Shown here one piece after another: positions 1 through 10,170 of a stretch of DNA of 64,000 nucleotides. The position numbers and the translations under genes are program-made. The stretch covers positions 68,351,676 through 68,415,675 of the forward strand of contig CM043969.1 in NCBI GenBank assembly GCA_014529385.2. The letters run 5' to 3'. How positions within the stretch are numbered: position 1 is the first letter of the stretch; the number at the start of each line of letters is the position of its first letter. The notes under the pieces are model-generated. The model was given only the letters and a program-made list of their open reading frames with translations. It was not told the origin of the DNA and ran no database searches. The stretch is from Adiantum capillus-veneris. Lineage: Eukaryota > Streptophyta > Polypodiopsida > Polypodiales > Pteridaceae.

Positions 1-1225
1 CTCCCTGAACTAGATAAGAGGCGTTGTTGGCACAAGTGACTGAATTCCCATGAGGGACAGACTCGAGAGAGGTAAACAATTCACGATGTGAGGTAATGTG
101 CTTTGTAGCACCACTGTCGAAATACCACACATGTGAATCTGCAGCAACTGACAAGCATGCATCATGGACAGCAGGATTGTAAGTGCACTCTGCGCTAAAA
201 GCCCATTCTGCATCAACATCAGCATCACAATCTCCTTTCACAGAAGACTCAACAATGGCTGCATTTGTAGTGGAACCAGCATTTGCAGTGGAACCACCCT
301 CTTTCTTCTTAGCCTCTTTGGCCTTCAACTTAGGACACGACTTGATCAAGTGATCATTGGCTTTACAATAATGGCAACGCATCTTCTTTTTGCCCTTATC
401 ACCAGCATTGCCAGACGAAGTGCTGCCACCAGAAGCATTAGGAACAGAATTTTTGCCACTCGCAGCAGAACCATAAGAAGTGGCTGCATTACTGTTACCA
501 CCCTTTCTTTGAGAAGCAATAAAAGCCTGTTCAACTGCACGCTGCCTAGTCCTGTTTTTTCTAGAAAGTGACTCTTGCAACAGCAATGTGCATAATGCAT
601 CAAACTTGACAACTTCAGGATTTCCTTGGGTCATCAGTCTCCAAGTACTAGCAAAAGTCTGGTAGGAATCTGGTAAGGCATCAAGAACAGTCTGCACAAG
701 GGAACTGTCTGAAATGACTTCACCTGCAGAAATGAGTTGCTCATTGATATCCTTGACACTAGCAAGGAAAGTGTCCATATCATCTTCCTCATGCATAATC
801 TTCGACTCTAGCTCTTTACGCAGCAAAGCAATTTTAGCCTCATTGCGGCTTGCATAAAGACCTGCTAGAATATCCCAAGCCTGTTTTGCAGATTTTGCTG
901 AACGGATGTGAGGAATAATGGTGCGCTTCACAGACAACGCAATCAATGCATGAGCCTGCGCATCCTTAACATCCCAACGAGCTTGTTCTGCCGTAGGCAA
1001 AACAACTCTAACAGCTGCAATCCTTGCAGCAAGACCTGCAACATCCTCAACATCGCCTACATCTTCAGAACCAGGACGTACATCAATGCCCTGCACAATG
1101 TTCCAGACACCTTTTGACACAAGAACATGTTGCATCATATAAGCCCACATAGGGTAGTTGTCCCCATCCAACCTGTCCTCAGCAGCAAACATCTTGAACA
1201 CATCTGTGTTGTTGTTGTCAGCCAT
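1..1225 (-). CDS. Ty1/copia gag-protease (element E), partial
   Basis: Read on the minus strand from an ATG at 1225, this frame stays open for 408 codons to the window edge, so the polyprotein continues outside. The first ~230 residues resemble the copia gag domain of the UBN2 type (start MADNNNTDVFKMF). A CCHC zinc knuckle, CHYCKANDHLIKSC, lies near residues 284-297 with canonical C-x2-C-x4-H-x4-C spacing. The aspartic protease motif FDSGAT is near residues 369-374. Gag packages element RNA and the protease matures the polyprotein. The primer site and LTR lie immediately upstream. There is no stop or frameshift in the visible part, unlike every other element here, which suggests a young copy. 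Reverse transcriptase and integrase would lie left of the window. Confidence 0.9.
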   Translation of the reverse strand, partial: MADNNNTDVFKMFAAEDRLDGDNYPMWAYMMQHVLVSKGVWNIVQGIDVRPGSEDVGDVEDVAGLAARIAAVRVVLPTAEQARWDVKDAQAHALIALSVKRTIIPHIRSAKSAKQAWDILAGLYASRNEAKIALLRKELESKIMHEEDDMDTFLASVKDINEQLISAGEVISDSSLVQTVLDALPDSYQTFASTWRLMTQGNPEVVKFDALCTLLLQESLSRKNRTRQRAVEQAFIASQRKGGNSNAATSYGSAASGKNSVPNASGGSTSSGNAGDKGKKKMRCHYCKANDHLIKSCPKLKAKEAKKKEGGSTANAGSTTNAAIVESSVKGDCDADVDAEWAFSAECTYNPAVHDACLSVAADSHVWYFDSGATKHITSHRELFTSLESVPHGNSVTCANNASYLVQG

Positions 1226-1570
1226 GGTAAATGCTGCACCTGATGTGAAAACTGCCCGAAAATAGGAGAAATGGAGTGGGAACAACTTGTGCATAGCACA
1301 AACCGTAGAAGACTATAAGGCACCTGTTATGCAAAAAACGACACTGACAGAAAATCTGCACAAAATGACGAAATAGCCTGTGCAGTACTGCCCGTAGTGG
1401 AAACGGAGGCCGAAATGAGCCCAAATCAAAATTCTGAGCAGACCCAGCTCTTCGAGCTTACCCAAAATATTTGTCAACCTGCGAACGCTCGCCAAAGCTC
1501 ACTGAAATCGGAGAAAGTGAGCAGGCGTGTGCTGGAGCAGCTGGCGACTAAGCCCGGGAGGACGTGACCT

Positions 1571-1582
1571 GCTCTGATACCA
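1571..1582 (-). other. Primer-binding site, tRNA-iMet (element E)
   Basis: On the minus strand the sequence reads TGGTATCAGAGC, the usual plant copia primer site complementary to the 3' end of initiator tRNA-Met. It sits two bases inside the end of the LTR, as expected for minus-strand DNA priming. Confidence 0.9.
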
Positions 1583-1584
1583 AT

Positions 1585-1811
1585 TGTTGGAATTAGGGTT
1601 GCAGAGAAACACACACAGCTTGGAGAAGACGAAGGAAGCTCAAGGCACACAATAGAGAGTGTGTTAGTTAGTGTGCAATGGAAAGATAGTTAGCCCTAGA
1701 GTGATGGGCGTATATACAATGCACGGGGGAAAAAACCTCCTAAAGAGGGAAAAAATGCCCCGGCGGTCCTAGTGTGTTCACACACATCACTACCACATGT
1801 ATATGGTAACA
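1585..1811 (-). repeat. 5' LTR of copia element E
   Basis: On the minus strand the segment begins TGTTACC and ends CCAACA, directly before the tRNA-Met primer site, which fixes its inner end. At about 227 bp it is short for a plant LTR. TATATA at 1711-1716 (minus orientation) is a plausible promoter, about 130 bp upstream of the primer site. The partner LTR lies outside the window, so the outer end is set only by the TG...CA rule. The next bases outward are ATTTT, the possible target duplication. Confidence 0.75.
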
Positions 1812-2859
1812 ATTTTGACAAATTGTAGAGTTTTACGAATTCTCATGTCATTCGTTCTGTAAGTATAATGGTCTTGGGATGCTTTCTTAATATGTTTTTG
1901 CTCCATTCTTTGAATAAGGTTTCCACAAGTAATGTTTTTGACACAAAGGATGCATTTTCACTCTCTTCTAATTCATCTACCTCTTGCTCAAAGAGGATGG
2001 ATGATTCTCACTTAAAGAAGCAGCTAGTCGGGTTGTTTATGGGATTTAATGTGGCGCATGAAAACCGTGTGTAATAGATAGGGAAACCATGGGTGCAAAT
2101 GCAGGATTTTTGTTCAAAGTGGGATTGCAGACTCAAAAGATGCAATGTTGATGATGTCCATGGTTGAGGTTGTGCTTTCTTCCACGTAAAATATTGAGAC
2201 CATGTTCCCCTGCAGGTTTGCAACAAAAAAACTCTAGATTAAAGGTTGTCTCTGCATAGTCAATCAACCCCTTATCAAGCCCCATTGAATTCGGTGCAAG
2301 AGGAGGGTGTCGTCCAAGACATACCTATAAAAATGTGTCCATCCTCACCATGTCTAGGCATGCAAGAAATCATAGTAAAGTGTCAAAAAGGCACTACGGT
2401 AGTCATTAAACAACTACGTCACATTCACATCAAAATCCCCGTCAAGATCTTAGATGAGAATTGTAATCATTGTAATTTATTTAGCAATCACATCTAGACT
2501 GCATTGATCTATACCCATATGTCTTGATCTACTAAATCTCGTTGCTTTCACAATCATATCACCCATCATGTGAAAGAGATAAAGTGCTACAATTATTTCA
2601 TCTTTTCAACATGTACTCAAACAATACATTATGAGAGAGCACATGTAACAAGTTCATCTTTGAAATTTCATTTCAATGTACATCTTTTCATAAAGTCATG
2701 CAACAAAATACCTCCAACTTGTCATTATTCCTAAATTCTCACGCAAAAAATTATGACTTTATTCCATTCTAGGTAATTTGTGACAAAGCAGTGGAGTGGC
2801 TCTTCTCTTGTGCAACACGTCCCACCTGCCTATTCATTACGTACTTTTAGAATAGTCGA
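1812..2859. other. Intergenic or degraded DNA, no recognisable gene
   Basis: AT-rich sequence with only short open frames on both strands. The longest, 2246-2497 on the plus strand (83 codons), has no motif I recognise. I see no LTR ends, RNA gene or clear repeat. Confidence 0.4.
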
Positions 2860-3030
2860 TGCTAAACTAAAAGTCTCAAGGTATAGCTCTAGTACTAAAC
2901 GAGAATATTCTAAGTCCTCCTCCTCCATCCACTTTGCATCAAGAGTCAGCGGAAAATTTTTGAACTTGATCAAATATCGACCGACCAGCCTGCCCGTCAC
3001 TTGTGCGCTATGAATTGTCCTAGAGCAAGA
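2860..3030 (-). pseudogene. Chromodomain relic of a Ty3/gypsy chromovirus
   Basis: One minus-strand frame reads GRYLIKFKNFPLTLDAKW followed by an acidic MEEEDL. This matches the chromodomain at the integrase C-terminus of the D elements further right (for example RYLIKFKNYPFEDARW at about 57075-57115). Chromodomains steer integration towards particular chromatin marks. Nothing upstream can be read as integrase, so this is an isolated decayed fragment from a copy more diverged than D1-D3. Confidence 0.5.
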
Positions 3031-3112
3031 ATCTCTTTTGTAAGGTAAAGCTCTAGTATTTAAGGAAAAATTTTTAACTCCTCAAGGTGGGGGGCTTGAG
3101 ATTGAGCTCAAG

Positions 3113-3196
3113 CTCATGTCAGGAACAACCCCTTTCATGGTTCGATAGCTTGAGCTCAAGCTATCGAACCATGAAAGGGATTGTTCCTGACATGAG
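3113..3196. repeat. 84-bp palindrome with 42-bp arms and no spacer
   Basis: The left arm starts CTCATGTCAGGAACAA and ends GCTTGAG. The right arm is its reverse complement with a single mismatch (a G:T-type difference near the middle). The centre is GAGCTC. It could extrude as a cruciform or be transcribed as a near-perfect hairpin. No terminal repeats or coding sequence explain it. Confidence 0.85.
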
Positions 3197-3376
3197 AAAA
3201 GACATACAATTTTCTTGGTGTATTGATACGGTTAATGACAGTTGGATTGCATTTTATGTTAAAGATGGTGATTATATACATATATCAATCCTTCACTAAA
3301 GCTTTTCTTACTCTAGGGAAACATATACTGATCCAAGAAAATAATAAAAAGCTTCACCAGCTTTAAGTCTCTTTTT

Positions 3377-3742
3377 TTATATGGTCCAATAGTGTGGATT
3401 GCACTTATGTTCCATAGCTTCCATTAGATAAATCCTCCCTAGGGTTCGTGGAAACTCAACCAACATCATTTTTGAAAAAATTTTCACTTGTTTGGTTTTC
3501 ATTATCTTTGACAAAAGCTTTGTTAATGTGTTTGGCTTTGTCGCTGTGCTAAAAACAAACAAAATACTATTCTTTTCCTTTGAGTTTTGCAATGCTTGCT
3601 CCTCATAAGGTTGTTTAATCATTGAGCTAGTAAGGACTATGTAGTAGGGAGCATCCACAGGAAGAGAAGCCATCCCATTGGAATTTGAGACAATGCTATC
3701 TTCAATCACTATCATCAACTTTGTAGAGAGAGATTCATCCAC
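3377..3742 (-). pseudogene. Unrecognised ORF fragment, possibly retroelement protease-RT linker
   Basis: A 121-codon minus-strand frame. The upstream in-frame residues EEFYVVDE extend it to the B-prime insertion boundary at 3757, so it may have been cut by that insertion. The stretch VDAPYYIV loosely recalls the VLPYYMV segment of the protease-RT linker of element A (27692-27952). The resemblance is short. I cannot assign a function. Confidence 0.3.
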
Positions 3743-3757
3743 AACATAAAACTCCTC

Positions 3758-4201
3758 TAAAATGAGTTGGTATCTTCAGATAGCTATTCCACGTTGTGTT
3801 AAGAGTTAGTTGTCAATTTAGATATGCATACTTCAGACAAGATATCAGACAAAGACAGTGACAATGAATTGCAATGGGAAATATTAAATGAAATGGAAAT
3901 GACACATAGGCTGAAACTGGAATTGTTATATTCAGATCAGATCAGTACAACTAGAACAAAGTATTATGTGAGCCAAAGGGCTCTAAGCTTATCAACAAGT
4001 GAATACAAGAGCACAGTAATCTCTAAGACACTAGACTCAAGAGTACAAGAGAGTGACATTCTCCAACTCCTGCCCAAAGTATTCCCCGTAAAATGAAGTA
4101 ATGGCCCCTAGTTATATGTGTCGGACTGGGTCTCAGACTAACTCTCCACTGTGTAGCCGTTCATCCTAGATCCTATCTAGGGACTGTACCCACTGTCTAC
4201 A
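3758..4201 (-). repeat. 3' LTR of element B-prime
   Basis: The left end (AAATGAGTTGGTATCTTCAG) aligns with the right-hand copy (GAATGAGCTGGTCTCTTCAG) and with the element B LTR start. The right end, GTCTACA, matches the B LTR end and is followed by a polypurine tract on the minus strand. The copy is clearly diverged, so this is an old insertion. Its terminal TG has decayed to TA. Confidence 0.75.
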
Positions 4202-5222
4202 TTTCCTTCCCTCCCTTTCTTTGAATTTTGAAATACTTTCAAAGTTTTAGAGTTGGTGTTGCTGGAAAAATTTTAGGTATGTTGGAGAAAACGGGTTGGA
4301 AGCCACCGACTTTTCTTTCAAAAAATTCAGGCATGTTGCTAGGGAGGGACAAAAATCCACCCAATTTTCTTCCAATGCTCTATTGGAATGGCCTACTTGT
4401 TGGCTAGTATCCACCTTCTTGCCAGCTGAGGCAATGTTTGTAGCTCTTTGTGCTTGTAAACTGTTTGGCCCATTGTATGTCATCGTCTCTTTTAATTTGG
4501 TACCTTCTTCCTTGTCGGCTTCTAAATAACCTTAGGTGGACCTTGAATTGGTGAGTATTACCGTAAACATTGGTAGCTGCATTGTGCTTTTGAATAAGCC
4601 AATAAATGGCCTCCTGCTTGAGTTGTTCCTTTCTTTCAGTCATCACTTCTACTTTATAGGGTGCCAATGCATTCCAGGTTTTGGCGTCTGTATCATACAG
4701 AGGTCGGTTTCCTCTAGTTAGCCTAGCTATGGCTAGCTTATGACACACAAAAGCAGAGTGAATCCATCCTTCAGGAAGAGGTTGATTGGCTTTAGGTTCT
4801 TGCTTCAAATTGAACTTAAATATTTTCTTGAATTGGGGTTCAGATGCATCTTTACTAGCCAACTCTTTCTCCGGAATATTTGAAGCTTCATTTGACAATG
4901 GCAATGATTCATTAGTTCTTGTCAGTTGTCAAAGATGATTCCATCACCGCTGATACATTTTGCTTTTAAAAAGCTGAAGGTCAACTTTCAAATAATCCAC
5001 AGTGAGCTTCCGCTCAACTTCATTCGATATTTTTGTCTAGGCAACCTACTCATCTTTGCCTTAAGGTTATGCACAATCTTGATATACCTTTGTTGATCAG
5101 CAGGCTCATTGTACTTGGAGTTGAGAGCATGAAAGAAACAAGAAATTTTATCCTCTTTAACTGGGAGTGCATATAATAAGATGGATGAATAAAGAACAAA
5201 CTCAATTCAATTCATAATAAAC
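4202..5222 (-). pseudogene. B-prime 3' extra ORF, distal part, with polypurine tract
   Basis: The first 20 bases after the LTR are a minus-strand purine tract (AAAGAAAGGGAGGGAAGGAA), which primes plus-strand DNA. A protein frame at 4404-4904 contains NQPLPEGWIHSAFVCHKL, parallel to NQPLPKGWIHTASHCHKL in element B (8089-8454). Near 5100-5200 another frame has SSILLYALPVKEDKI, parallel to SPVLLYAFPARETEL in B. The reading continues on the other side of element A at 35179, so A interrupts this gene. Function unknown; several stops and shifts are present. Confidence 0.65.
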
Positions 5223-6150
5223 TGTTGGCGGATACGCGGCGACGGACGTCAGCATAGCGAGAACTCACCTAACAAGATTTTTCAGCTAAAGACGAAGCTC
5301 GACCTGCACGCACATGGAAGCAAGCATAGGGTGTCAACCTACACTCGACTGACTCTCGACTACTTCCTACAGAGATCTCTACCCAATGTCTAAGCTACAG
5401 CCTTCAGGAGTACATAAGAGGAGATTTCCTACAACGCTTTCAAGAGCCAAATACCCATCAAACATTCTCGAAATGCTACGGAACTTGAAGGAAACCCTAT
5501 TAACACCAATAGGTCGCTCTCCCTAAGGTCCCTGAACCAAAACCCCAACCCTAAACACTAGGTGAAAAATCACGTAGGATGTCTGGTCGAAATTTGCAGG
5601 TCGTCGTTTTCAAAAACTAAAGTGCCTAATGTGTAGCTCTACTCAATGCGAACGCGTGGATATGCTGAAATGAGAAAACAAACAACGTATGCTCATCGAC
5701 TCACCACATATAGCTCGTGGGTCAAGCTCGCAAAGCCAGATTGTACACACACAATGTAGGTGTTGCGCGTAGCTCTCTTCGAGGGCAACACGTTTCACTT
5801 CTCCGCACTCGATTCCGACCACCGGTGTGCGCGTAGTGTCAAGATAAAACTCTCACTCTCTCTCGTACACAGAGTATGCTCACTCACACAGACAAAAACT
5901 TATAAAAATGACAAAGGTTTTTTGCTTTAAGGTCAAAAGTGGTATAAATACCTTACAATCTCAAACCCTAATGTTCCAATTTAACCATTCACTTAGTCTA
6001 AATGTCAAAAATGGGATACAATCTGGAAGCTTCTACAAGCCCCACTATTTACAAAGGTGAAATGATGGTTTTTCTCAATTAAGGAACAATTACAAAAAAT
6101 AATATCCTGCCGGGCAATCATCCTCCGTTGGGTGTGTCCAGCCGCTAACA
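5223..6150 (-). repeat. 3' LTR of element A
   Basis: In plus orientation it starts TGTTGGCGGATACG and ends CCGCTAACA, and it is collinear with 34255-35178. TATAAATA at 5943-5950 is a possible promoter element. A half-site of the element's palindrome (CACGTAGGATGTCTGG) lies near 5570-5586. At 928 bp it is a typical plant gypsy LTR size. Confidence 0.9.
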
Positions 6151-6165
6151 CTCCCCCCCTCTTAG
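6151..6165 (-). other. Polypurine tract of element A
   Basis: On the minus strand CTAAGAGGGGGGGAG abuts the start of the 3' LTR (TGTTAGCGG). This is the expected place and composition for the plus-strand primer. Confidence 0.8.
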
Positions 6166-7084
6166 TTCATGTCGTCCCCGACATGGCAGTAGAGCTGCTT
6201 CTTTAGTGAAGGCTTTCGCGCATCTTCAGAAGAGACTCATACCGTGCATGTTGGGCCAGTAATGTCGGGCCGAATAATTCTGTATTGATGGTGTAGAAAC
6301 CGGTGTAGAAGGCTTCTTCAAAGGCTTGGAGGTGATACGAGGGAAAAAACATGATTCTCTGATAAAGGGTATGTATCACCTCATGAGAAGGATGAGCAGA
6401 CAGATCATATGCACATCTATATGTGTCTTGGAAGAAGAAGATGTTGTCTGTTGCCTGTCTAGGTTTAAAGGTTTACAGATTTTTATGAGCATGATGCAAG
6501 AGAGGTTAGGCGAGCCAGTGAACAATTGAATGGAGCCCGTAGGGTTTTCACCATGTATTGCACACTCATTCTCTCACCTGACTTCAAGCCTGGCAGCTTT
6601 GGGTAGTTGAGCCATGTGGGTTGGCTCTTCTGCAAGGGCTTCCAGGTCCGCATCCTTGGTAGAGGGCAAAAGCTAAGGTTGTCTCTTACTCTTTTAGGCG
6701 CCTCTACCAGATGAACTAAATACTGCGGGTATTTGGTTAGCCATGCCTTTCTCCACTTTGGCTGAGAGTCCACAATCAACTTAACTCCTTCTGGTTTGGA
6801 GATATCTGCTTTGTATAGTGGCACTATCGGCTCCTCTTAATCCGTTTGTTTATTGTAGAAGCTTCATACTTTAGAAGAGTATATGGTAGGGAAGGTTGTA
6901 GCCATTCATACCGAATGATATTGGAATCTAACTTCTGAATGGTCATAGACTTAAATACTCTCTGCTCCCACTCCATTGCTTCTTTGGCCGTGTCTTTTAT
7001 TGCCGCTTCTATTGCCTTCTGTAGATTTTCTTCTTGTTGTTGTGTCAAATCCTAGGGTTCTTGTGATGGTCCCACAAGGATGTC
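6166..7084 (-). pseudogene. Element A third ORF, distal part
   Basis: A minus-strand frame from 7048 to 6824 is Gln/Glu/Lys/Ala-rich at its start (TQQQEENLQKAIEAAIKD), which suggests a helical or coiled-coil segment. A one-base shift near 6824 joins it to 6483-6824 (VPLYKADISKPEGVKLIVDS). I do not recognise the product. It lies between integrase and 3' LTR, where env-like or accessory ORFs of Athila/Tat elements sit. It is separated from its proximal part (20089-20432) by elements B and C and by a deletion. A stop (TAG) lies just before residue TQQQ. Confidence 0.5.
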
Positions 7085-7560
7085 TGGAATTGGAGCTAAT
7101 CTCTTGAGACAACTAATTCCAGTGTTAGAAGATTTCAGCTACTAGTATGAGAAGATTTCAGACAGTAGACTGGACAGAAATCAGAAACTAGACTGGAATT
7201 TGGATACTAGAATAAGAATCAGACTTATGTACTAGAAATAAGGTTCAGATTCAGATTCAAAAGACTGGACGAGAAGTAAGTGTAACTGGAATATATGCCA
7301 TGATTGGGATTACAAATCAGGATTACAGCGAATATGATTTACAAACAGAGTACAGCCGACAATACTGCCACTGATTCTCAAGTACAAGTGTAGCCAAAGT
7401 GCTAACCCAAATGATAAAAATGTCCAACCCGATTACAATGTAATGGGCCCTATTTATACACTTCGGTTTTACTGTAGTAATTACCATAGTAACTACTAAG
7501 TAATTCGTTGCCCATCTCCTAAGAGGACGTTCCCGCATAGTGAATTATCCAGCGTCTACA
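7085..7560 (-). repeat. 3' LTR of element B
   Basis: In plus orientation it starts TGGAATTGGAGC and ends AGCGTCTACA, and it matches 15762-16234. TATAAATA on the minus strand at 7451-7458 is the likely promoter. It carries several loose repeats of a CAGA-containing motif (TTTCAGACAGTAGACTGG and variants). Confidence 0.9.
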
Positions 7561-7577
7561 TCCTTCCCTTCTTTCTT
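7561..7577 (-). other. Polypurine tract of element B
   Basis: On the minus strand AAGAAAGAAGGGAAGGA runs into the LTR start TGTAGACG. The equivalent tract is visible next to the B-prime LTR at 4202-4221. Confidence 0.75.
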
Positions 7578-7782
7578 GAATTTTGGCAAGATTCCAAAAA
7601 TTCTGAAAAATTCTCCTGTTTGATTCATATGTGAGACTGAAAAATCCACCGTCTGGTTTTGATGTTGGGAATCGGGCTTGACCACTGACAGAGTGGCCAG
7701 ACAAAGATTGCAAGAGACAGCTAAAAAGGCCAAGGTAGAGCTCTCACCAGGCCAAGGTAGAGCTCTCATCAGGCCAAGGTAC

Positions 7783-8052
7783 AGCTCTCATCTCCACGTG
7801 CCCGCTAAAGAAGAAAAGTCGCCACTGAATTCTAAGATGGAACTACCCAGTATCCTTCCATTGGACCGTCTTCCATTTGCCCTTTGACCTAGAGGGTGCC
7901 TAAGAAGTCCCAATACCAGCTCTCATCTCCACGTGCCCGCTAAAGAAGAAAAGTTTCCACTGAATTCTCAGATGGAACTACCCAGTATCCTTCCATTGGA
8001 CCGTCTTCCGTTTGCCCTTTGACCTGGAGGGTGCCTACGAAGTCCCAATACC
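7783..8052. repeat. Tandem duplication, 135-bp unit, in the 3' ORF of B
   Basis: Copy one (7783-7917) and copy two (7918-8052) both start AGCTCTCATCTCCACGTG and are nearly identical. Just upstream, at 7728-7790, a 25-bp unit around GGCCAAGGTAGAGCTCTCA is repeated about three times. The duplication falls in the C-terminal coding region of the extra ORF. Confidence 0.85.
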
Positions 8053-10170
8053 AGCATTCTCCTTCTGAATCACTCGGTAAATGGCCTCCTACTCAAGCTG
8101 ATCCCGCCTTTCGGTGGTCATCTCTACTTCATAAGGCGTGAGGGAATGATAGGTTTTGGTGTCAGGATCATAAAGTGTACGCTTGCCCTTGGTAATCCTG
8201 GTTCTGGACAGTTTATGACAATGTGAAGCCGTATGGATCCATCCTTTTGGAAGAGGCTGATTAGTTTTGACTCGAGCTTCGAAAAGAATCTTAGCCATCT
8301 CCCTATATTGTGGTGCCAGACCCGCCTTTGCTGCAATATCCTTTTCAGGCAATTTAGAAGTTTCGACAGTAAGTTGCACCAGTTGATTAGTAATCCTGGT
8401 CAGGCCTCTGATTTGAATCTTCCACTGGCCCATACACATCCGGATCCTATGCATCTCCTCTTTCAGTGCCTAAATATCATTGATTTGGAGAGCATCATTG
8501 AATAGCGTTTGCCAAGTCTTCCATTCCACAGTTGATCGCTCATACTAATCCTGAAGCTCGTCAGTAACCTTGAAGTATGTAAGGTGATCAACTGGTTTTG
8601 GGTGTTGAGGATACAGTGCTGGAAAGAATCTTGGCAGCTCTGTCTCTCTTGCTGGAAAGGCATACAAGAGAACTGGAGAATCAGGCACAAATTCTAAAAA
8701 ATTGAGAACAACCTGGTTCTCTTGCTGCATCATCTTTCTGGTGATCCTCACTAGCTGGAACAATTTTCGGAGAGCAGTTGCCTATGCTCCGACTGACATT
8801 CTAGTCTGAGGTCCTTTGCTAGTGGCTGTTTCGTCCTCAATAATGGCTCTGACTCTCTAATCCAAAACTCCTCTAGCATTTTTCATTTGCACCAAAACTT
8901 CCTTTAGCTGTTCCCTAACATCCTTCATACATCTGTAAGTTGGTTTGTTTCCCAGCAGAAGTCCTAATTCCAGGGCAAGAGAGCGACAATCTGCAGTAGA
9001 CTACCTTTGCAAGTGTGGGTTTGTCCCTCTTTCTTCAGCAGCAGTGAGTATCCATTCAGGAACTCCTTCCAGCAGTTGGACTGTACTGGGATGCGCAGGT
9101 AAACGGCAAGCTTCTTTATCATGGAAAGTTGCTGATTTCCAATGATCCACCATTTCCCTGGCTCCAACATACAACCTTTGAAACCATTCCAAATCAATCA
9201 GGAGATCATCATCCTCTAGATATTGTCTGGTTATGGAGGCCTATTGATGCCTGTTCAGGGTAATAAGCTGCAAGGAATGTTGATGATCAGCTGATCCCTC
9301 ATCTTGCACCTTCATTTTCCCTTTAACATCGCTATTGAGCTGGGACTGATCAGCTGGCTGATTCCCAGTGTGACTGGGCTGCTGTTCTTCAGTCTGCTGA
9401 TTACTCGACTGGTGCCCTTCATTCTATCCTTCTTGTTGACCCTCATTTTGGTCTGGCTGGTTGATTGGCCTCCTTTAGTTGGCCTTGTACCACCAGTACC
9501 AGATCCTGGAGGTGGAGATGGTGGTAGGGAATCATCATCATCATTTGTCTGCCCTTCTTCTTGGCATCCTCCTCCTTATCAGCCTCATCATCCTTGTCTT
9601 CATCTTCCTTGTCTTCTTCTGCTTCATCCGGAGAAGTCTGCTGCTCAATATAATCCAATATGGCTTGATTCATCAGAGCAGTATTATACTCAACCACTTT
9701 GTCCTGCAAATCACTCTACATACTTTCCATCAAGGACTTCAAATTCTCTAAATCAAAAATAGCATTGCCTACTGGATTTAGAATTTCAGCCAAGCTGTTA
9801 TTCTCTGTTTGGCTCACTACAGCTTTCTCAGTATTCATTGTCTTGACTTGTCTTTCTATCTGCCTCAAAAACGCACTGCTCTTTGTCAGTGTAGTCTTTG
9901 GCTTCTTTGAACTACCAACGTGCTCTTCAGTTGCTTTCCTTTTTAGGTCTTTTGAAGTAGTCTGACTGTCTGTTGCTTCATCGTCTGAGGACAGGTCAAT
10001 GTTCTTGGGCTCAGAAACCGGCTTCTCACTCCAAGCCTTTTTTACCTGCTCATGAGCATCTGCAGCAATGGCCCAATACAGAAATTGCCAAACATACCAA
10101 GCTTTAAAAACATTTTGGGATTTTAGCTTGGTAGTTGCTGGAGCACATTGTGTGACAAGATTTGACAAAG
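8053..10170 (-). pseudogene. Element B extra ORF downstream of integrase
   Basis: A long, interrupted minus-strand reading region continues from the integrase frame. The N-terminal part has WYVWQFLYWAIAADAHEQ, then a Lys/Arg-rich run (KRKATEEHVGSSKKPK). Near 9590-9640 there is an acidic run rich in Asp/Glu (DEAEEDKEDEDKDDEADKEE). The middle has RITRKMMQQENQVV and SPVLLYAFPARETEL; the C-terminal part has NQPLPKGWIHTASHCHKL. The last two parts have clear counterparts in B-prime (35033-35248 and 4404-4904), so this is a conserved family protein. The function is unknown; the position matches accessory or env-like ORFs of Athila/Tat elements. About five stops and several shifts break it. Confidence 0.6.

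Noticed and set aside
164-571. Plus-strand open frame of 135 codons near the left end
   Set aside because: Antisense of the intact copia gag frame of element E.
9304-9762. Plus-strand open frame of 152 codons with hydrophobic segments
   Set aside because: It is the antisense of the acidic and Gln-rich part of the element B extra ORF; composition alone makes it look membrane-like.
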